Source: Pseudomonas guariconensis
GTDB lineage: Bacteria > Pseudomonadota > Gammaproteobacteria > Pseudomonadales > Pseudomonadaceae
Length of the DNA stretch: 50,169 nucleotides
Reading direction: 5' to 3'
Assembly (NCBI RefSeq): GCF_015680235.1
Contig: NZ_JADLJL010000035.1
Span: 1-50,169 of the forward strand
Position numbers and translations under genes: made by a program. Below the pieces are notes generated by a model. The model was not told where the DNA came from. It saw only the letters and a list, made by a program, of their open reading frames with translations, and did no database searches. Positions 17,266-25,410 of the stretch are shown in pieces. Each line of letters opens with the position of its first letter. The stretch's first letter is position 1.

Positions 17266-18612
17266 ATGAGTGCAGTCCAGAGCGTAGGCCCCAAGGACCT
17301 GCCAGCCTTGCAGGAACAGGTCGAGGCGATCATCGCAGAGGCGCGCCGCCAAGGCGCCAGCGCCTGCGAGGTCGCGGTGTCGCTGGAGCAGGGCCTGTCC
17401 ACCACGGTGCGTCAGCGTGAGGTCGAGACGGTCGAGTTCAACCGTGACCAGGGCTTCGGCATCACCCTCTACGTCGGCCAGCGCAAAGGCTCGGCCAGCA
17501 CCTCGGCGAGCGGCCCGGAGGCCATTCGCGAGACCGTCGCGGCCGCCCTGGCCATTGCCCAGCATACCTCCGAGGATGAATGTGCAGGCTTGGCCGACGC
17601 GGCACTGATGGCCCGTGAGATCCCGGACCTCGATCTCTATCATGACTGGGGCCTGGAGCCGGAAAAGGCCGTCGAGATGGCGTTGGCCTGCGAAGCGGCG
17701 GCCTTCGATGCCGACCCGCGCATCCTCAATGCCGACGGCACGACCCTGAACACCCACCAAGGCTGTCGGGTTTATGGCAACAGCCATGGCTTCATCGGCA
17801 GCTATGCCTCCACGCGCCATAGCTTAAGTTGCGTGATGATCGCCGAAGGCGAAGGGCAGATGCAGCGCGACTATTGGTATGACGTCAACCGCCAGGGCAA
17901 CCTGCTGGCCGACCCGCGCAGCATTGGCCAGCGGGCCGCACAGCGCGCGGCCAGCCGCCTGGGCGCGCGCCCGGTGCCGACCTGCGAAGTGCCGGTGCTG
18001 TTCTCTGCCGAACTGGCCGGTGGCCTGTTCGGCAGCTTCCTGTCGGCGATCTCCGGCGGCAACCTGTACCGCAAGTCATCGTTCCTTGACGGTGCCATCG
18101 GACAACGCCTGTTCCCCACCTGGCTGACCCTCGACGAGCGCCCGCACCTGCCGCGCGCCTTGGGCAGTGCCGCCTTCGATGGCGATGGCCTGGCCACCTA
18201 TGCCAAGCCGTTCGTCGACAAGGGCGAGCTGGTTTCCTACCTGCTGGGTACCTATTCGGGTCGTAAGCTGGGCCTGCCGAGCACCGCCAACGCCGGTGGT
18301 GTGCATAACCTCTTCGTCACCCATGGGGTCGAAGACCAGGCAGCCTTGATCCGCCGTATGGGACGTGGCCTGCTGGTGACCGAATTGATGGGGCATGGCC
18401 TGAACATGGTGACCGGTGATTACTCCCGCGGCGCGGCGGGCTTTTGGGTGGAGAACGGCGAGATCCAGTTCCCTGTCCAGGAAGTGACGATCGCCGGCAA
18501 CATGAAGGACATGTTCCAGCAGATCGTGGCGATTGGCAGCGATATCGAAACCCGTAGCAATATCCACAGCGGCTCGGTGCTGATCGAGCGGATGACGGTT
18601 GCGGGGAGCTGA
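17266..18612 (+). CDS. pmbA: Metalloprotease subunit PmbA (TldE)
   Basis: Partner subunit of TldD. It has the same overall fold (AVSLEQGLSTTVRQREVETVEF near residues 40-60 is shared with the family) but no HExxxH motif, as expected because only TldD carries the metal. 448 residues is normal. GGAG lies 6 bases before ATG 17266; an in-frame GTG at 17254 overlaps that sequence and is less likely. A large nested inverted repeat (18628-18674) begins 16 bases after the stop. Confidence 0.95.
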   Translation: MSAVQSVGPKDLPALQEQVEAIIAEARRQGASACEVAVSLEQGLSTTVRQREVETVEFNRDQGFGITLYVGQRKGSASTSASGPEAIRETVAAALAIAQHTSEDECAGLADAALMAREIPDLDLYHDWGLEPEKAVEMALACEAAAFDADPRILNADGTTLNTHQGCRVYGNSHGFIGSYASTRHSLSCVMIAEGEGQMQRDYWYDVNRQGNLLADPRSIGQRAAQRAASRLGARPVPTCEVPVLFSAELAGGLFGSFLSAISGGNLYRKSSFLDGAIGQRLFPTWLTLDERPHLPRALGSAAFDGDGLATYAKPFVDKGELVSYLLGTYSGRKLGLPSTANAGGVHNLFVTHGVEDQAALIRRMGRGLLVTELMGHGLNMVTGDYSRGAAGFWVENGEIQFPVQEVTIAGNMKDMFQQIVAIGSDIETRSNIHSGSVLIERMTVAGS

Positions 18613-18627
18613 GCCTTGTCTGCGGGC

Positions 18628-18674
18628 TGTTGTTTCGACATGCGGCGACATTGTCGCCGTAGTTCGAAACAACA
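18628..18674. terminator. Nested inverted repeat between convergent pmbA and phosphoesterase
   Basis: Outer arms TGTTGTTTCGA (18628-18638) and its perfect complement (18664-18674) enclose an inner 7-bp hairpin (18643-18649 with 18653-18659). It lies between the 3' ends of two convergent genes. There is no long T-tract on either side, so bidirectional transcript ending is inferred from position. Confidence 0.5.
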
Positions 18675-18704
18675 AGCATTATGCCGTAGAGAGGACAGGG
18701 CGTT

Positions 18705-20291
18705 TTAGCAATTCATAGAGGGCAGCCGCGAGATCAGGTGCTTCGCCGGAAGGCTTTTATCGCCCGGGGAGACCATGTTGAACGCACGCACGCCAATATA
18801 ATATTTCATATGCTTATAGCTGTGGTAGATGCTCACAGGGATCGGGCAGTGAAAGTCGGGGGTTGTCCCGACTGTTTTGATCAAGCTGTTGTTTTCGGAG
18901 AAAACGCCTACCTCGAACATTGTGCTTTTCGGCCAATTGTCATTTGTCGGTCTTTCCCAGCGTGCAATAAAACCATGTTGCTCCCAGTTCGGATATTTTT
19001 CGGGGCAAAAGCGACCGGGTGCCATTATCTGATCGGGGGTTTTTATGCTTCCATTGTGGGTGGCGGTAGTGCCTTTGTCGGTATGGCCGACGAGAGTGAT
19101 GCCGTACGTGGTGTTCGGCTTGAGATTGTCGAAGTTGAGATGGATTTCTTCGGCGGCGTTTTGGTTTTTTGCGAAGTAGACCGTTCTTGCTTTTCCATCA
19201 AAGGTGTAGATGACACGCTCCCAGGCCAGTTGGTGATTTGGCGTCTGGTGGAGCGTGACATAGACTTCGTTGGCGGCGATTCTGTAACTTGCGTGTACGC
19301 GTGGGGCCGTGATGGGCTCTCCTAATTTGAAGGATCCCATTGGTTTGCTCTCGATAATGTTTTTTGTGGCGCGTTTTATGTACACGGTCGCATGACGTGT
19401 ATGGGTTTCGGCCACAAGGAAGGTTTTTGTGAAGGCGGCGCCGCTATTGAAAACCGGGACAGCGCCGACGTTTTTTTCCTGCCTCGCGACATGGGTATGA
19501 CCATGGAAGATGGCTTTGACATCATAGTCATTGACGAGCTGCTGGAATCGGCCGTTATCGTCCTTCGAGTAGTGTGAGTCTGTGGGCGCGCGGTGAATAT
19601 TCACGATGACGTGTTTTTTATTGTTTCGAGCATTTTTTAGTTGCCCTTCCAGCCAGTCTAAGGATTGAGTGATATCGAATGTCAGGGTCCATCGAGGATC
19701 CGCGTCCGCGTTGAATTTTGTAGCGTACGCCGGGTGGTTCTGAAGCTGGATGAACATGAAGTCGCCGAGGATCTTCGAGTAGGCCAGGCTGCCCCGGTAG
19801 AGCTTATAGCCGGTGGTGTTGTCCCATATGACATTCTTGAAATCCAGAGCGTCTGGAGCCAGGCTCTTGGCATGCTCGAACATGTCCAGGACCGCATCCC
19901 GTGCACAGCCATTCCTATAGCAATCATTTACATTATTGTCGTAGTCATGGTTGCCGAGCCCCATGTAGACCGAGCGGCCAAGTTTCGCTATCTGCTTGTT
20001 CATCTCGTTGACTTGATCGCCATGATAGAACTCGGTGATGTCGCCGTTGATGAACACCGGGACGCTATCGCGGCCTTGAGGATGGGTGTCTCTATACGTG
20101 TTGATGTGCGCGTATTGTTCCGTGATTTGGGATGATGACAGGGCTTTTTCTTCCTTGCTGTTGTCGTACCCATATTCAATGGTTCGAGGGTACTGGGGGT
20201 CGGAAGTGATAACCCAGCAAAAAGCGTCTTGGGTGATCGTGCTCTTTGTAGTTTGGGTAGGGGCGTCGTCGAAAGAGGTGGTGCGGTTCAT
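18705..20291 (-). CDS. Calcineurin-like metallophosphoesterase with C-terminal FN3-like region
   Basis: 528-residue protein with a metallophosphoesterase domain (about 20-300): DPQ at 31-33 where most members have DxH, GD at 83-84, GNHD at 113-116, His233 in NIHRAP and GHTH at 264-267. The C-terminal 200 residues look like one or two fibronectin type III or purple-acid-phosphatase-like beta domains (about 329-420 and 430-525), typical of surface or secreted enzymes, yet no Sec signal peptide or membrane helix is visible. GC content and codon use are clearly lower than the neighbours, suggesting acquisition. AGGGAAA lies about 5 bases before the ATG. Substrate and role are unknown; a phosphodiesterase or phosphomonoesterase reaction is inferred from the domain only. 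Confidence 0.85.
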   Translation of the reverse strand: MNRTTSFDDAPTQTTKSTITQDAFCWVITSDPQYPRTIEYGYDNSKEEKALSSSQITEQYAHINTYRDTHPQGRDSVPVFINGDITEFYHGDQVNEMNKQIAKLGRSVYMGLGNHDYDNNVNDCYRNGCARDAVLDMFEHAKSLAPDALDFKNVIWDNTTGYKLYRGSLAYSKILGDFMFIQLQNHPAYATKFNADADPRWTLTFDITQSLDWLEGQLKNARNNKKHVIVNIHRAPTDSHYSKDDNGRFQQLVNDYDVKAIFHGHTHVARQEKNVGAVPVFNSGAAFTKTFLVAETHTRHATVYIKRATKNIIESKPMGSFKLGEPITAPRVHASYRIAANEVYVTLHQTPNHQLAWERVIYTFDGKARTVYFAKNQNAAEEIHLNFDNLKPNTTYGITLVGHTDKGTTATHNGSIKTPDQIMAPGRFCPEKYPNWEQHGFIARWERPTNDNWPKSTMFEVGVFSENNSLIKTVGTTPDFHCPIPVSIYHSYKHMKYYIGVRAFNMVSPGDKSLPAKHLISRLPSMNC

Positions 20292-20648
20292 GGGTGTTTC
20301 CCTGTATGGCTAGTCAACGTTCTGCAGTTGCGCAGCGCATTGAATAATCAAGGGGTCCCCGGATTCGCGTAACTGTCATGCTTGAGAGGTGAGGGTGTCT
20401 CAATGGGTGTCGGTTAGTTTTACGGTGGGACTAATGCTTTTATGAAGTAGGCGGCTTCAATTTTGATTGAAGTGTTTGGCTCCTGATGTCGTAAGGAAAA
20501 CTAACCGGTACCCAGGAATGTGCGATTTTCATGGGCGGTGAGCATCTCCAGGATTTAAGGTGTTACATAAGCCTGGAAATACAGGGGGTATGGGGAACGC
20601 TCGGAGAGTTACATCATCGTGGCGCGATAAATTCACCGAGAGCGTTCA
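20292..20648. other. Low-GC intergenic region between phosphoesterase and ZIP locus
   Basis: 357 bases with no gene I can support. It must hold the promoter of the minus-strand phosphoesterase and probably that of the plus-strand ZIP unit. Visible structure: a 7-bp hairpin with a TTTG loop (20455-20472) and an 8-bp inverted repeat GAACGCTC near 20593 with GAGCGTTC near 20640. I looked for Fur-like and Zur-like palindromes and found none convincing. Confidence 0.5.
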
Positions 20649-20807
20649 ATGAATGTATTTGAAAAACTACGAATGAGGCTTGTATTGCCGCAGGTATTGG
20701 GCAAGCCGCCGATGAACAGGCCGCTATTGCATGAGCGCCGCAACTGCAAGGCGATGAAGGCTGCTGGCGGTAAACAAGCACGTCATGCTTTTGAGGCAGT
20801 GGAATGA
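20649..20807 (+). CDS. Possible 52-residue basic protein overlapping ZIP gene
   Basis: An ATG at 20649 opens 52 codons (MNVFEKLRMRLVLPQVLGKP at the N-terminus, many Lys and Arg, no membrane helix) and ends in TGA 20805-20807, overlapping the ZIP ATG at 20804 as ATGA. GAGAG lies about 5 bases upstream. Such an overlap usually marks translational coupling. Its codon use is richer in A and T than the core genes, like the phosphoesterase region. I do not recognise it. It could be a small real protein, a leader ORF, or a remnant of the genes that normally stand here. Confidence 0.4.
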   Translation: MNVFEKLRMRLVLPQVLGKPPMNRPLLHERRNCKAMKAAGGKQARHAFEAVE

Positions 20808-21712
20808 AGCGATCTTACTTTCAGGCGCGGATCGCACCCTCTGGACGTATTCGCTTTTTTCGGCTGGGGTTAGGGATTTTGCTGTTTCTGGCCGGCGCAG
20901 CGCTTCTGCTAATAGAGAGCCTTGCTGCGCTCACTTTTGAGCCTAGCGTTTTGCGGGCGCTTGGAGCGGGTGGGTTGTGTGCCTTGGGTACGGCGTTGGG
21001 GGCTTTACCTGTGCTGGTGATGCGGAGCATGCCGGCGGCCCTGACTGATGCGCTGTTGGGAGTTGGCGCAGGCGTCATGCTGGCGGCGACGGCATTCTCC
21101 CTGGTTACCCCTGGGCTCGAGGCCGCACGGGACGTTGGCTTCAACTCATGGGCGGCCGGAGCCCTGATCAGCGTTGGCATGCTGTTCGGAGCTCTATGCC
21201 TGCTGCTGGTGGGCCTGAAGTTCTCTGGCGCCTCGCCGCAGGCTTTGGTAGGCGTTGGAAGCCAGCCGATGATTTCCGTTCGGATTCGGCTGTTCGTGAT
21301 TGCCATCGTTGCCCATAACATCCCGGAAGGCATGGCCATCGGTGTGGCAGCGGGTAGTGGCATGTCCGAGGCTGACAGCCTGGCCATTGGCATCGCGCTG
21401 CAGAATGTGCCCGAGGGGTTGGTGATCGCGCTGGTGTTGGCCTGGGCAGGGATGCCGCGTTTCAAGGCATTCCTGATCGGTGCGGCTTCGGGGCTGGTAG
21501 AGCCTCTGGCAGCGGTGATCTGTGCCTGGCTGGTGAACGTTGCCCAATTGCTGCTACCGCTCGGCCTAGCGTGTGCGGCGGGGGCGATGTTGCTGGTAGT
21601 GACCCAGGAGATCATCCCGGAGTCGCGTAGCAATGGGCATCACCGGTTAGCCGGCCTGGGGCTGTGCATCGGGTTCTGTTTGATGATGGTGCTGGATACG
21701 GCGATGTCTTGA
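20804..21712 (+). CDS. ZIP-family divalent metal transporter
   Basis: Inner-membrane permease of the ZIP (ZRT/IRT) family, expected to import zinc or other divalent metals. The 302-residue protein has about eight membrane helices; the metal site motifs are AHNIPEGMAIG (helix 4) and QNVPEGLVIAL (helix 5). It is somewhat longer at the N-terminus than the minimal family, with a short basic start MKRSYFQARIAPSGRIRFFR. In P. aeruginosa the matching gene (PA4467) follows sodM in an iron-controlled cluster; here that cluster is not visible. The 3' end faces ptsO with a 34-base gap. Confidence 0.9.
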   Translation: MKRSYFQARIAPSGRIRFFRLGLGILLFLAGAALLLIESLAALTFEPSVLRALGAGGLCALGTALGALPVLVMRSMPAALTDALLGVGAGVMLAATAFSLVTPGLEAARDVGFNSWAAGALISVGMLFGALCLLLVGLKFSGASPQALVGVGSQPMISVRIRLFVIAIVAHNIPEGMAIGVAAGSGMSEADSLAIGIALQNVPEGLVIALVLAWAGMPRFKAFLIGAASGLVEPLAAVICAWLVNVAQLLLPLGLACAAGAMLLVVTQEIIPESRSNGHHRLAGLGLCIGFCLMMVLDTAMS

Positions 21713-21746
21713 GTTGCAGATCCACAAGGATTACGACTTCAGTGGG

Positions 21747-22019
21747 TTACTCACCTTCATCGAAGTAATTGTTGATCAAGTCGACCAGTGCTTCCATGGC
21801 TTCGTTGTCCTGCTCGCCCTCGGTATGCAGGTGCACCGAGGTGCCCTTGCCCGCCGCCAGCATCATCACCGCCATGATGCTCTTGCCATCCACCAGCTTG
21901 TCCGGCGCGCGCCCGACCCTGACCTGGCAGGGGAAGCGGCCGGCCACGCCGACGAACTTGGCCGCCGCCCGGGCATGCAGGCCAAGCTTGTTGATGATGG
22001 TGATTTCGCGGGCGGGCAT
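21747..22019 (-). CDS. ptsO: Nitrogen PTS phosphocarrier NPr
   Basis: HPr-like phosphocarrier of the nitrogen-related phosphotransferase system; it receives phosphate from PtsP and passes it to PtsN. The 90-residue protein keeps the active histidine H15 in GLHARAAAKF and the regulatory-serine segment DGKSIMAVMML. The PTS(Ntr) carries out regulation rather than sugar uptake. It is last in the unit rpoN-hpf-ptsN-rapZ-ptsO, 22 bases after rapZ. Confidence 0.96.
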   Translation of the reverse strand: MPAREITIINKLGLHARAAAKFVGVAGRFPCQVRVGRAPDKLVDGKSIMAVMMLAAGKGTSVHLHTEGEQDNEAMEALVDLINNYFDEGE

Positions 22020-22041
22020 CGTGGGGCGGATATCCTGTGGG

Positions 22042-22896
22042 CTAGAGGTCGCGGTGGCGGACCTGGACGTTTTTCAGGGATTGTTGCAGCAACTGGCCCA
22101 AGCGCTCGGTCAGGTACACGGAGCGGTGGTGCCCGCCGGTGCAGCCGATGGCGATGGTGACATACGCACGGTTGCTGGCAGCGAAGCGGGGCAGCCATTT
22201 GAGCAGGTAGCTGGAAATGTCCTGGAACATCTCCTCGACGTCCGGCTGGGTGGCCAGGTAGTCGATCACTGGCTGGTCCAAGCCGGAATGCTCACGCAGT
22301 TCCGGCTTCCAGTACGGGTTGGGCAGGCAGCGTACGTCGAACACCAGGTCGGCGTCCACGGGCATGCCACGCTTGAACCCGAAGGACTCGACCAGGAAGG
22401 CGGTGCCGGGCTCAGGCTGGTTGAGCAGGCGCAGCTTGATCGAGTCTCGCAGCTGATAGAGGTTCAGGTTGGTGGTGTCGATCTTCAGGTCGGCCAGGTC
22501 GGAGATCGGGCCGAGTAGCTCGCTCTCGACGCGGATCGCTTCTGCCAGGGAGCGGTTGGCGTTGGTCAGCGGGTGGCGCCGGCGGGTCTCGGAGAAACGC
22601 TTGAGCAGCGTCTCCTCGTCGGCGTCCAGGTACAGCACGTCGCATTGGATATGCCGGCTCCTGGCATCTTCGAGCAGGTCGGGGAAGCGGCTCAGGTGGC
22701 TGGGCAGGTTGCGTGCGTCGATGGAAACGGCCACCTTCGGTTGCAACAGCTCGGTGTTGATCAGTGCGTTTTCGGCCAGTTGCGGCAACAACCCGGCGGG
22801 CAGGTTGTCGATGCAGTAATAGCCGTTGTCTTCCAGGACATCGAGGGCGGTACTTTTGCCGGAGCCGGACCGGCCGCTGACGATGATCAGGCGCAT
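22042..22896 (-). CDS. rapZ: RNase adapter protein RapZ
   Basis: P-loop protein (284 residues). Walker A is GRSGSGKS at residues 8-15; the C-terminal domain carries IGCTGGHHRSVY. In E. coli RapZ binds small RNAs GlmY and GlmZ and guides RNase E, so controlling glucosamine-6-phosphate synthase for cell-wall precursors. Pseudomonas lacks the classical GlmY/GlmZ pair as far as I know, so the RNA target here is uncertain. Only 2 bases separate it from ptsN. Confidence 0.95.
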   Translation of the reverse strand: MRLIIVSGRSGSGKSTALDVLEDNGYYCIDNLPAGLLPQLAENALINTELLQPKVAVSIDARNLPSHLSRFPDLLEDARSRHIQCDVLYLDADEETLLKRFSETRRRHPLTNANRSLAEAIRVESELLGPISDLADLKIDTTNLNLYQLRDSIKLRLLNQPEPGTAFLVESFGFKRGMPVDADLVFDVRCLPNPYWKPELREHSGLDQPVIDYLATQPDVEEMFQDISSYLLKWLPRFAASNRAYVTIAIGCTGGHHRSVYLTERLGQLLQQSLKNVQVRHRDL

Positions 22897-22898
22897 GT

Positions 22899-23363
22899 TC
22901 AGTGCTCGTTCTGTGCGTCCAGGACTACCTGGTACAGGGCCTCGCTGCTGTCGGCGGCACGCAGGCGATCGCGAACCTCCTTGCGATCGAGCATGCTGGC
23001 GATCTGGCGCAGCAGTTCAAGGTGCGCATCGGTGGCAGCTTCTGGCACCAGCAGGACGAACAGCAGGTCCACGGGCGCGCCATCGATGGCGTCGTAGTCG
23101 ATAGGAGCATCCAGGTGCAGCAGGGCGCTGACGGGGGTCGTGCAGCCTTCGAGCCGGCAGTGGGGAATGGCGATGCCATTGCCGAAGCCGGTGGAACCCA
23201 GTTTCTCGCGGGCAATCAGTTTATCGAAGACGTCTTGCATCTCCAGTTCGGGAATTTGCTCGGCGATCAGGTTGGCGACCTTTTCCAGGGCGCGCTTCTT
23301 ACTGCCGCCCGGCACGTTCACAAGGGAACGGCCGGGGGTCAGGATGGTTTCAAGTCGGATCAT
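22899..23363 (-). CDS. ptsN: PTS IIA-like nitrogen regulatory protein PtsN
   Basis: EIIA(Ntr) output protein of the nitrogen PTS. The phosphorylated histidine is H68 in GIAIPHCR, within the IIA fold, and 154 residues is normal. In P. putida PtsN affects sigma-54 promoters, pyruvate dehydrogenase and polyhydroxyalkanoate accumulation; in enterics it also controls potassium uptake. It lies 12 bases after hpf in the rpoN unit. Confidence 0.97.
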   Translation of the reverse strand: MIRLETILTPGRSLVNVPGGSKKRALEKVANLIAEQIPELEMQDVFDKLIAREKLGSTGFGNGIAIPHCRLEGCTTPVSALLHLDAPIDYDAIDGAPVDLLFVLLVPEAATDAHLELLRQIASMLDRKEVRDRLRAADSSEALYQVVLDAQNEH

Positions 23364-23375
23364 GGATGAGGGGGA

Positions 23376-23684
23376 TCAGCGGGCGGCTGCACCTTGCAGC
23401 AGGCTTTGCTGTTTTTCCTTGTGTTTTTTCAGTTGGCGGTCGAGCTTGTCAGCCAGGGCATCGATCGCTGCATACATGTCTTGGTGTTCGGCGTTGGCAA
23501 CCACTTCTCCGCCGGGAATCTGGAGCGTGGCCTCGACCTTCTGCTGCAGTTTCTCGACTTTCATGATCACCGTGACGTTGGTGATCTTGTCGAAATGTCC
23601 TTCCACCCGGGCGAGCTTCTCGAGTACGTACTCACGCAGTGGTTGGGTGACTTCTACATGCTGTCCACTGATGTTGACTTGCAT
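23376..23684 (-). CDS. hpf: Ribosome hibernation promoting factor (short form)
   Basis: 102-residue ribosome-associated protein starting MQVNISGQHVEVTQPLREYV. Short HPF binds the small subunit near the decoding site and helps form inactive 100S dimers in stationary phase. The frame is open 15 codons further upstream, but AGGAG is 7 bases before ATG 23684, and this matches the family length. There is no long C-terminal dimerisation domain. It lies 77 bases after rpoN. Confidence 0.95.
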   Translation of the reverse strand: MQVNISGQHVEVTQPLREYVLEKLARVEGHFDKITNVTVIMKVEKLQQKVEATLQIPGGEVVANAEHQDMYAAIDALADKLDRQLKKHKEKQQSLLQGAAAR

Positions 23685-23761
23685 ACAGCTTCTCCTTTGT
23701 TGCCCGTGCATAAAGGGCAGGTATTGCACCTGCCACTGAAACGCTATGGCACAGCCAGGGG

Positions 23762-25255
23762 CTACATCAGTCGCTTGCGCTCGCTCGACGGTGCGATGCC
23801 GAGGGACTCGCGGTACTTGGCGACGGTGCGACGGGCTACCTGGATGCCTTGTGCCTCCAGTAAACCAGCGATCTTGCTGTCACTCAATGGCTTTTTCTGA
23901 TTTTCCGCTGCAACCAGTTTCTTGATGATCGCGCGGATTGCCGTAGACGAGCATTCACCGCCTTCGGAGGTGCTCACATGGCTCGAGAAAAAGTATTTCA
24001 ATTCGTAGATGCCACGCGGGGTGTGCATGTATTTCTGCGTGGTGACCCGGGAAATGGTCGACTCGTGCATGCCCACCGCTTCGGCGATGTCATGCAGTAC
24101 CAGCGGCTTCATCGCCTCGTCGCCCTGATCGAGGAAGCCGCGTTGGTGTTCGACGATTTGCGTGGCGACCTTCATCAGCGTTTCGTTGCGGCTCTGCAGG
24201 CTCTTGATGAACCAGCGCGCCTCCTGCAACTGGTTGCGCATGAACGTGTTGTCGGCGCTGGTGTCGGCGCGGCGGACGAAACCTGCGTATTGCGGGTTGA
24301 CCCGCAGGCGGGGGATCGCTTCTTGGTTGAGTTCCACCAACCAGCGGTCGTTGTCCTTGCGCACGATGACATCCGGCACCACGTACTCCGGCTCGCTGGA
24401 CTCGATCTGCGAGCCTGGGCGCGGGTTGAGGCTCTGTACCAGCTCGATGACCTGGCGCAGTTCATCTTCCTTGAGCTTCATGCGGCGCATCAGCTGGCTG
24501 TAGTCGCGGCTGCCGAGCAGGTCGATGAAATCGGTGACCAGGCGCTGGGCCTCGGCCATCCACGGCGTGTTGGCTGGCAACTGGCGCAGTTGCAGCAACA
24601 GGCATTCGCCGAGGTTGCGTGCACCGATGCCGGCGGGCTCGAACTGCTGGATGCGGTGCAGTACGGCCTCCACTTCATCCAGTTCGATATCCAGCTCGGG
24701 GTCGAAGCCTGCGCAGATCTCCTCGAGGCTGTCCTCCAGATAACCCTGGCCGTTGATGCTGTCGATCAAGGTCACGGCGATGAGCCGGTCGGTGTCGGAC
24801 ATCGGTGCCAGGTTCAACTGCCACAGCAGGTGGCTCTGCAGGCTCTCGCCGGTGGAGGTGCGGGTGGTGAAGTCCCACTCGTCGTCATCGCTGGCCGGCA
24901 GGCTGCTGGCACTGGTCTGGTAGATGTCTTCCCAGGCCGTGTCCACGGGCAGTTCGTTGGGGATGCGTTCGTTCCATTCGCCTTCTTCCAGGGTTTCGGC
25001 GTTGGCCGTGCTTTCCTGGAAACTGTTGTCCTGGGCTTCGGCGACGGGCTTGCTCTCGGCGTTGTCGGCCATGGGGTCGCTGTTGTCGAAGTCGTCGCCG
25101 TCTTCCTGACGTTCGAGCATCGGATTGGATTCCAGCGCTTCCTGAATTTCCTGTTGGAGGTCCAGGGTGGAGAGCTGGAGCAGACGGATGGCCTGTTGCA
25201 ACTGCGGTGTCATCGTCAGTTGCTGGCCCATTTTTAGGACGAGCGATGGTTTCAT
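23762..25255 (-). CDS. rpoN: RNA polymerase sigma-54 factor
   Basis: Sigma-54 directs polymerase to -24/-12 promoters and needs AAA+ activators. The 497-residue protein has the Gln- and Leu-rich region I at the N-terminus (MGQQLTMTPQLQQAIRLLQL), an acidic region II (about 50-125), the core-binding domain, the helix-turn-helix, and an intact RpoN box ARRTVAKYRE at about 474-483. It opens the unit rpoN-hpf-ptsN-rapZ-ptsO, 155 bases after lptB, with its own likely promoter at 25351-25378. Confidence 0.98.
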   Translation of the reverse strand: MKPSLVLKMGQQLTMTPQLQQAIRLLQLSTLDLQQEIQEALESNPMLERQEDGDDFDNSDPMADNAESKPVAEAQDNSFQESTANAETLEEGEWNERIPNELPVDTAWEDIYQTSASSLPASDDDEWDFTTRTSTGESLQSHLLWQLNLAPMSDTDRLIAVTLIDSINGQGYLEDSLEEICAGFDPELDIELDEVEAVLHRIQQFEPAGIGARNLGECLLLQLRQLPANTPWMAEAQRLVTDFIDLLGSRDYSQLMRRMKLKEDELRQVIELVQSLNPRPGSQIESSEPEYVVPDVIVRKDNDRWLVELNQEAIPRLRVNPQYAGFVRRADTSADNTFMRNQLQEARWFIKSLQSRNETLMKVATQIVEHQRGFLDQGDEAMKPLVLHDIAEAVGMHESTISRVTTQKYMHTPRGIYELKYFFSSHVSTSEGGECSSTAIRAIIKKLVAAENQKKPLSDSKIAGLLEAQGIQVARRTVAKYRESLGIAPSSERKRLM

Positions 25256-25350
25256 GGCTGGGGCTTAATACCTTGTTCGCCGGCGCGCATGCGCCATCCA
25301 CTACACGAAGGGCGCCGGGGCGCCAATTTTAAGCAAGTTATATGCCTGAA

Positions 25351-25378
25351 ATTGTAGCGTTTGCCTAGAGCACTGCAA
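25351..25378 (-). promoter_or_regulatory. Candidate sigma-70 promoter for rpoN with palindromic -35
   Basis: On the minus strand TTGCAG (25373-25378) and TACAAT (25351-25356) are 16 bases apart and would start transcription near 25344, about 90 bases before rpoN. The -35 box is half of a perfect palindrome, CTGCAA-CAT-TTGCAG (25373-25387), a possible operator. Confidence 0.5.
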
Positions 25379-25410
25379 CATTTGCAGCAGTGCCCAGGCA
25401 GACTCCGGGC

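Noticed and set aside
20292..20803. Possible Fur or Zur operator before the ZIP gene
   Set aside because: I found no 19-base Fur-like or Zur-like palindrome; fragments such as GTTACATAAG are not symmetrical.
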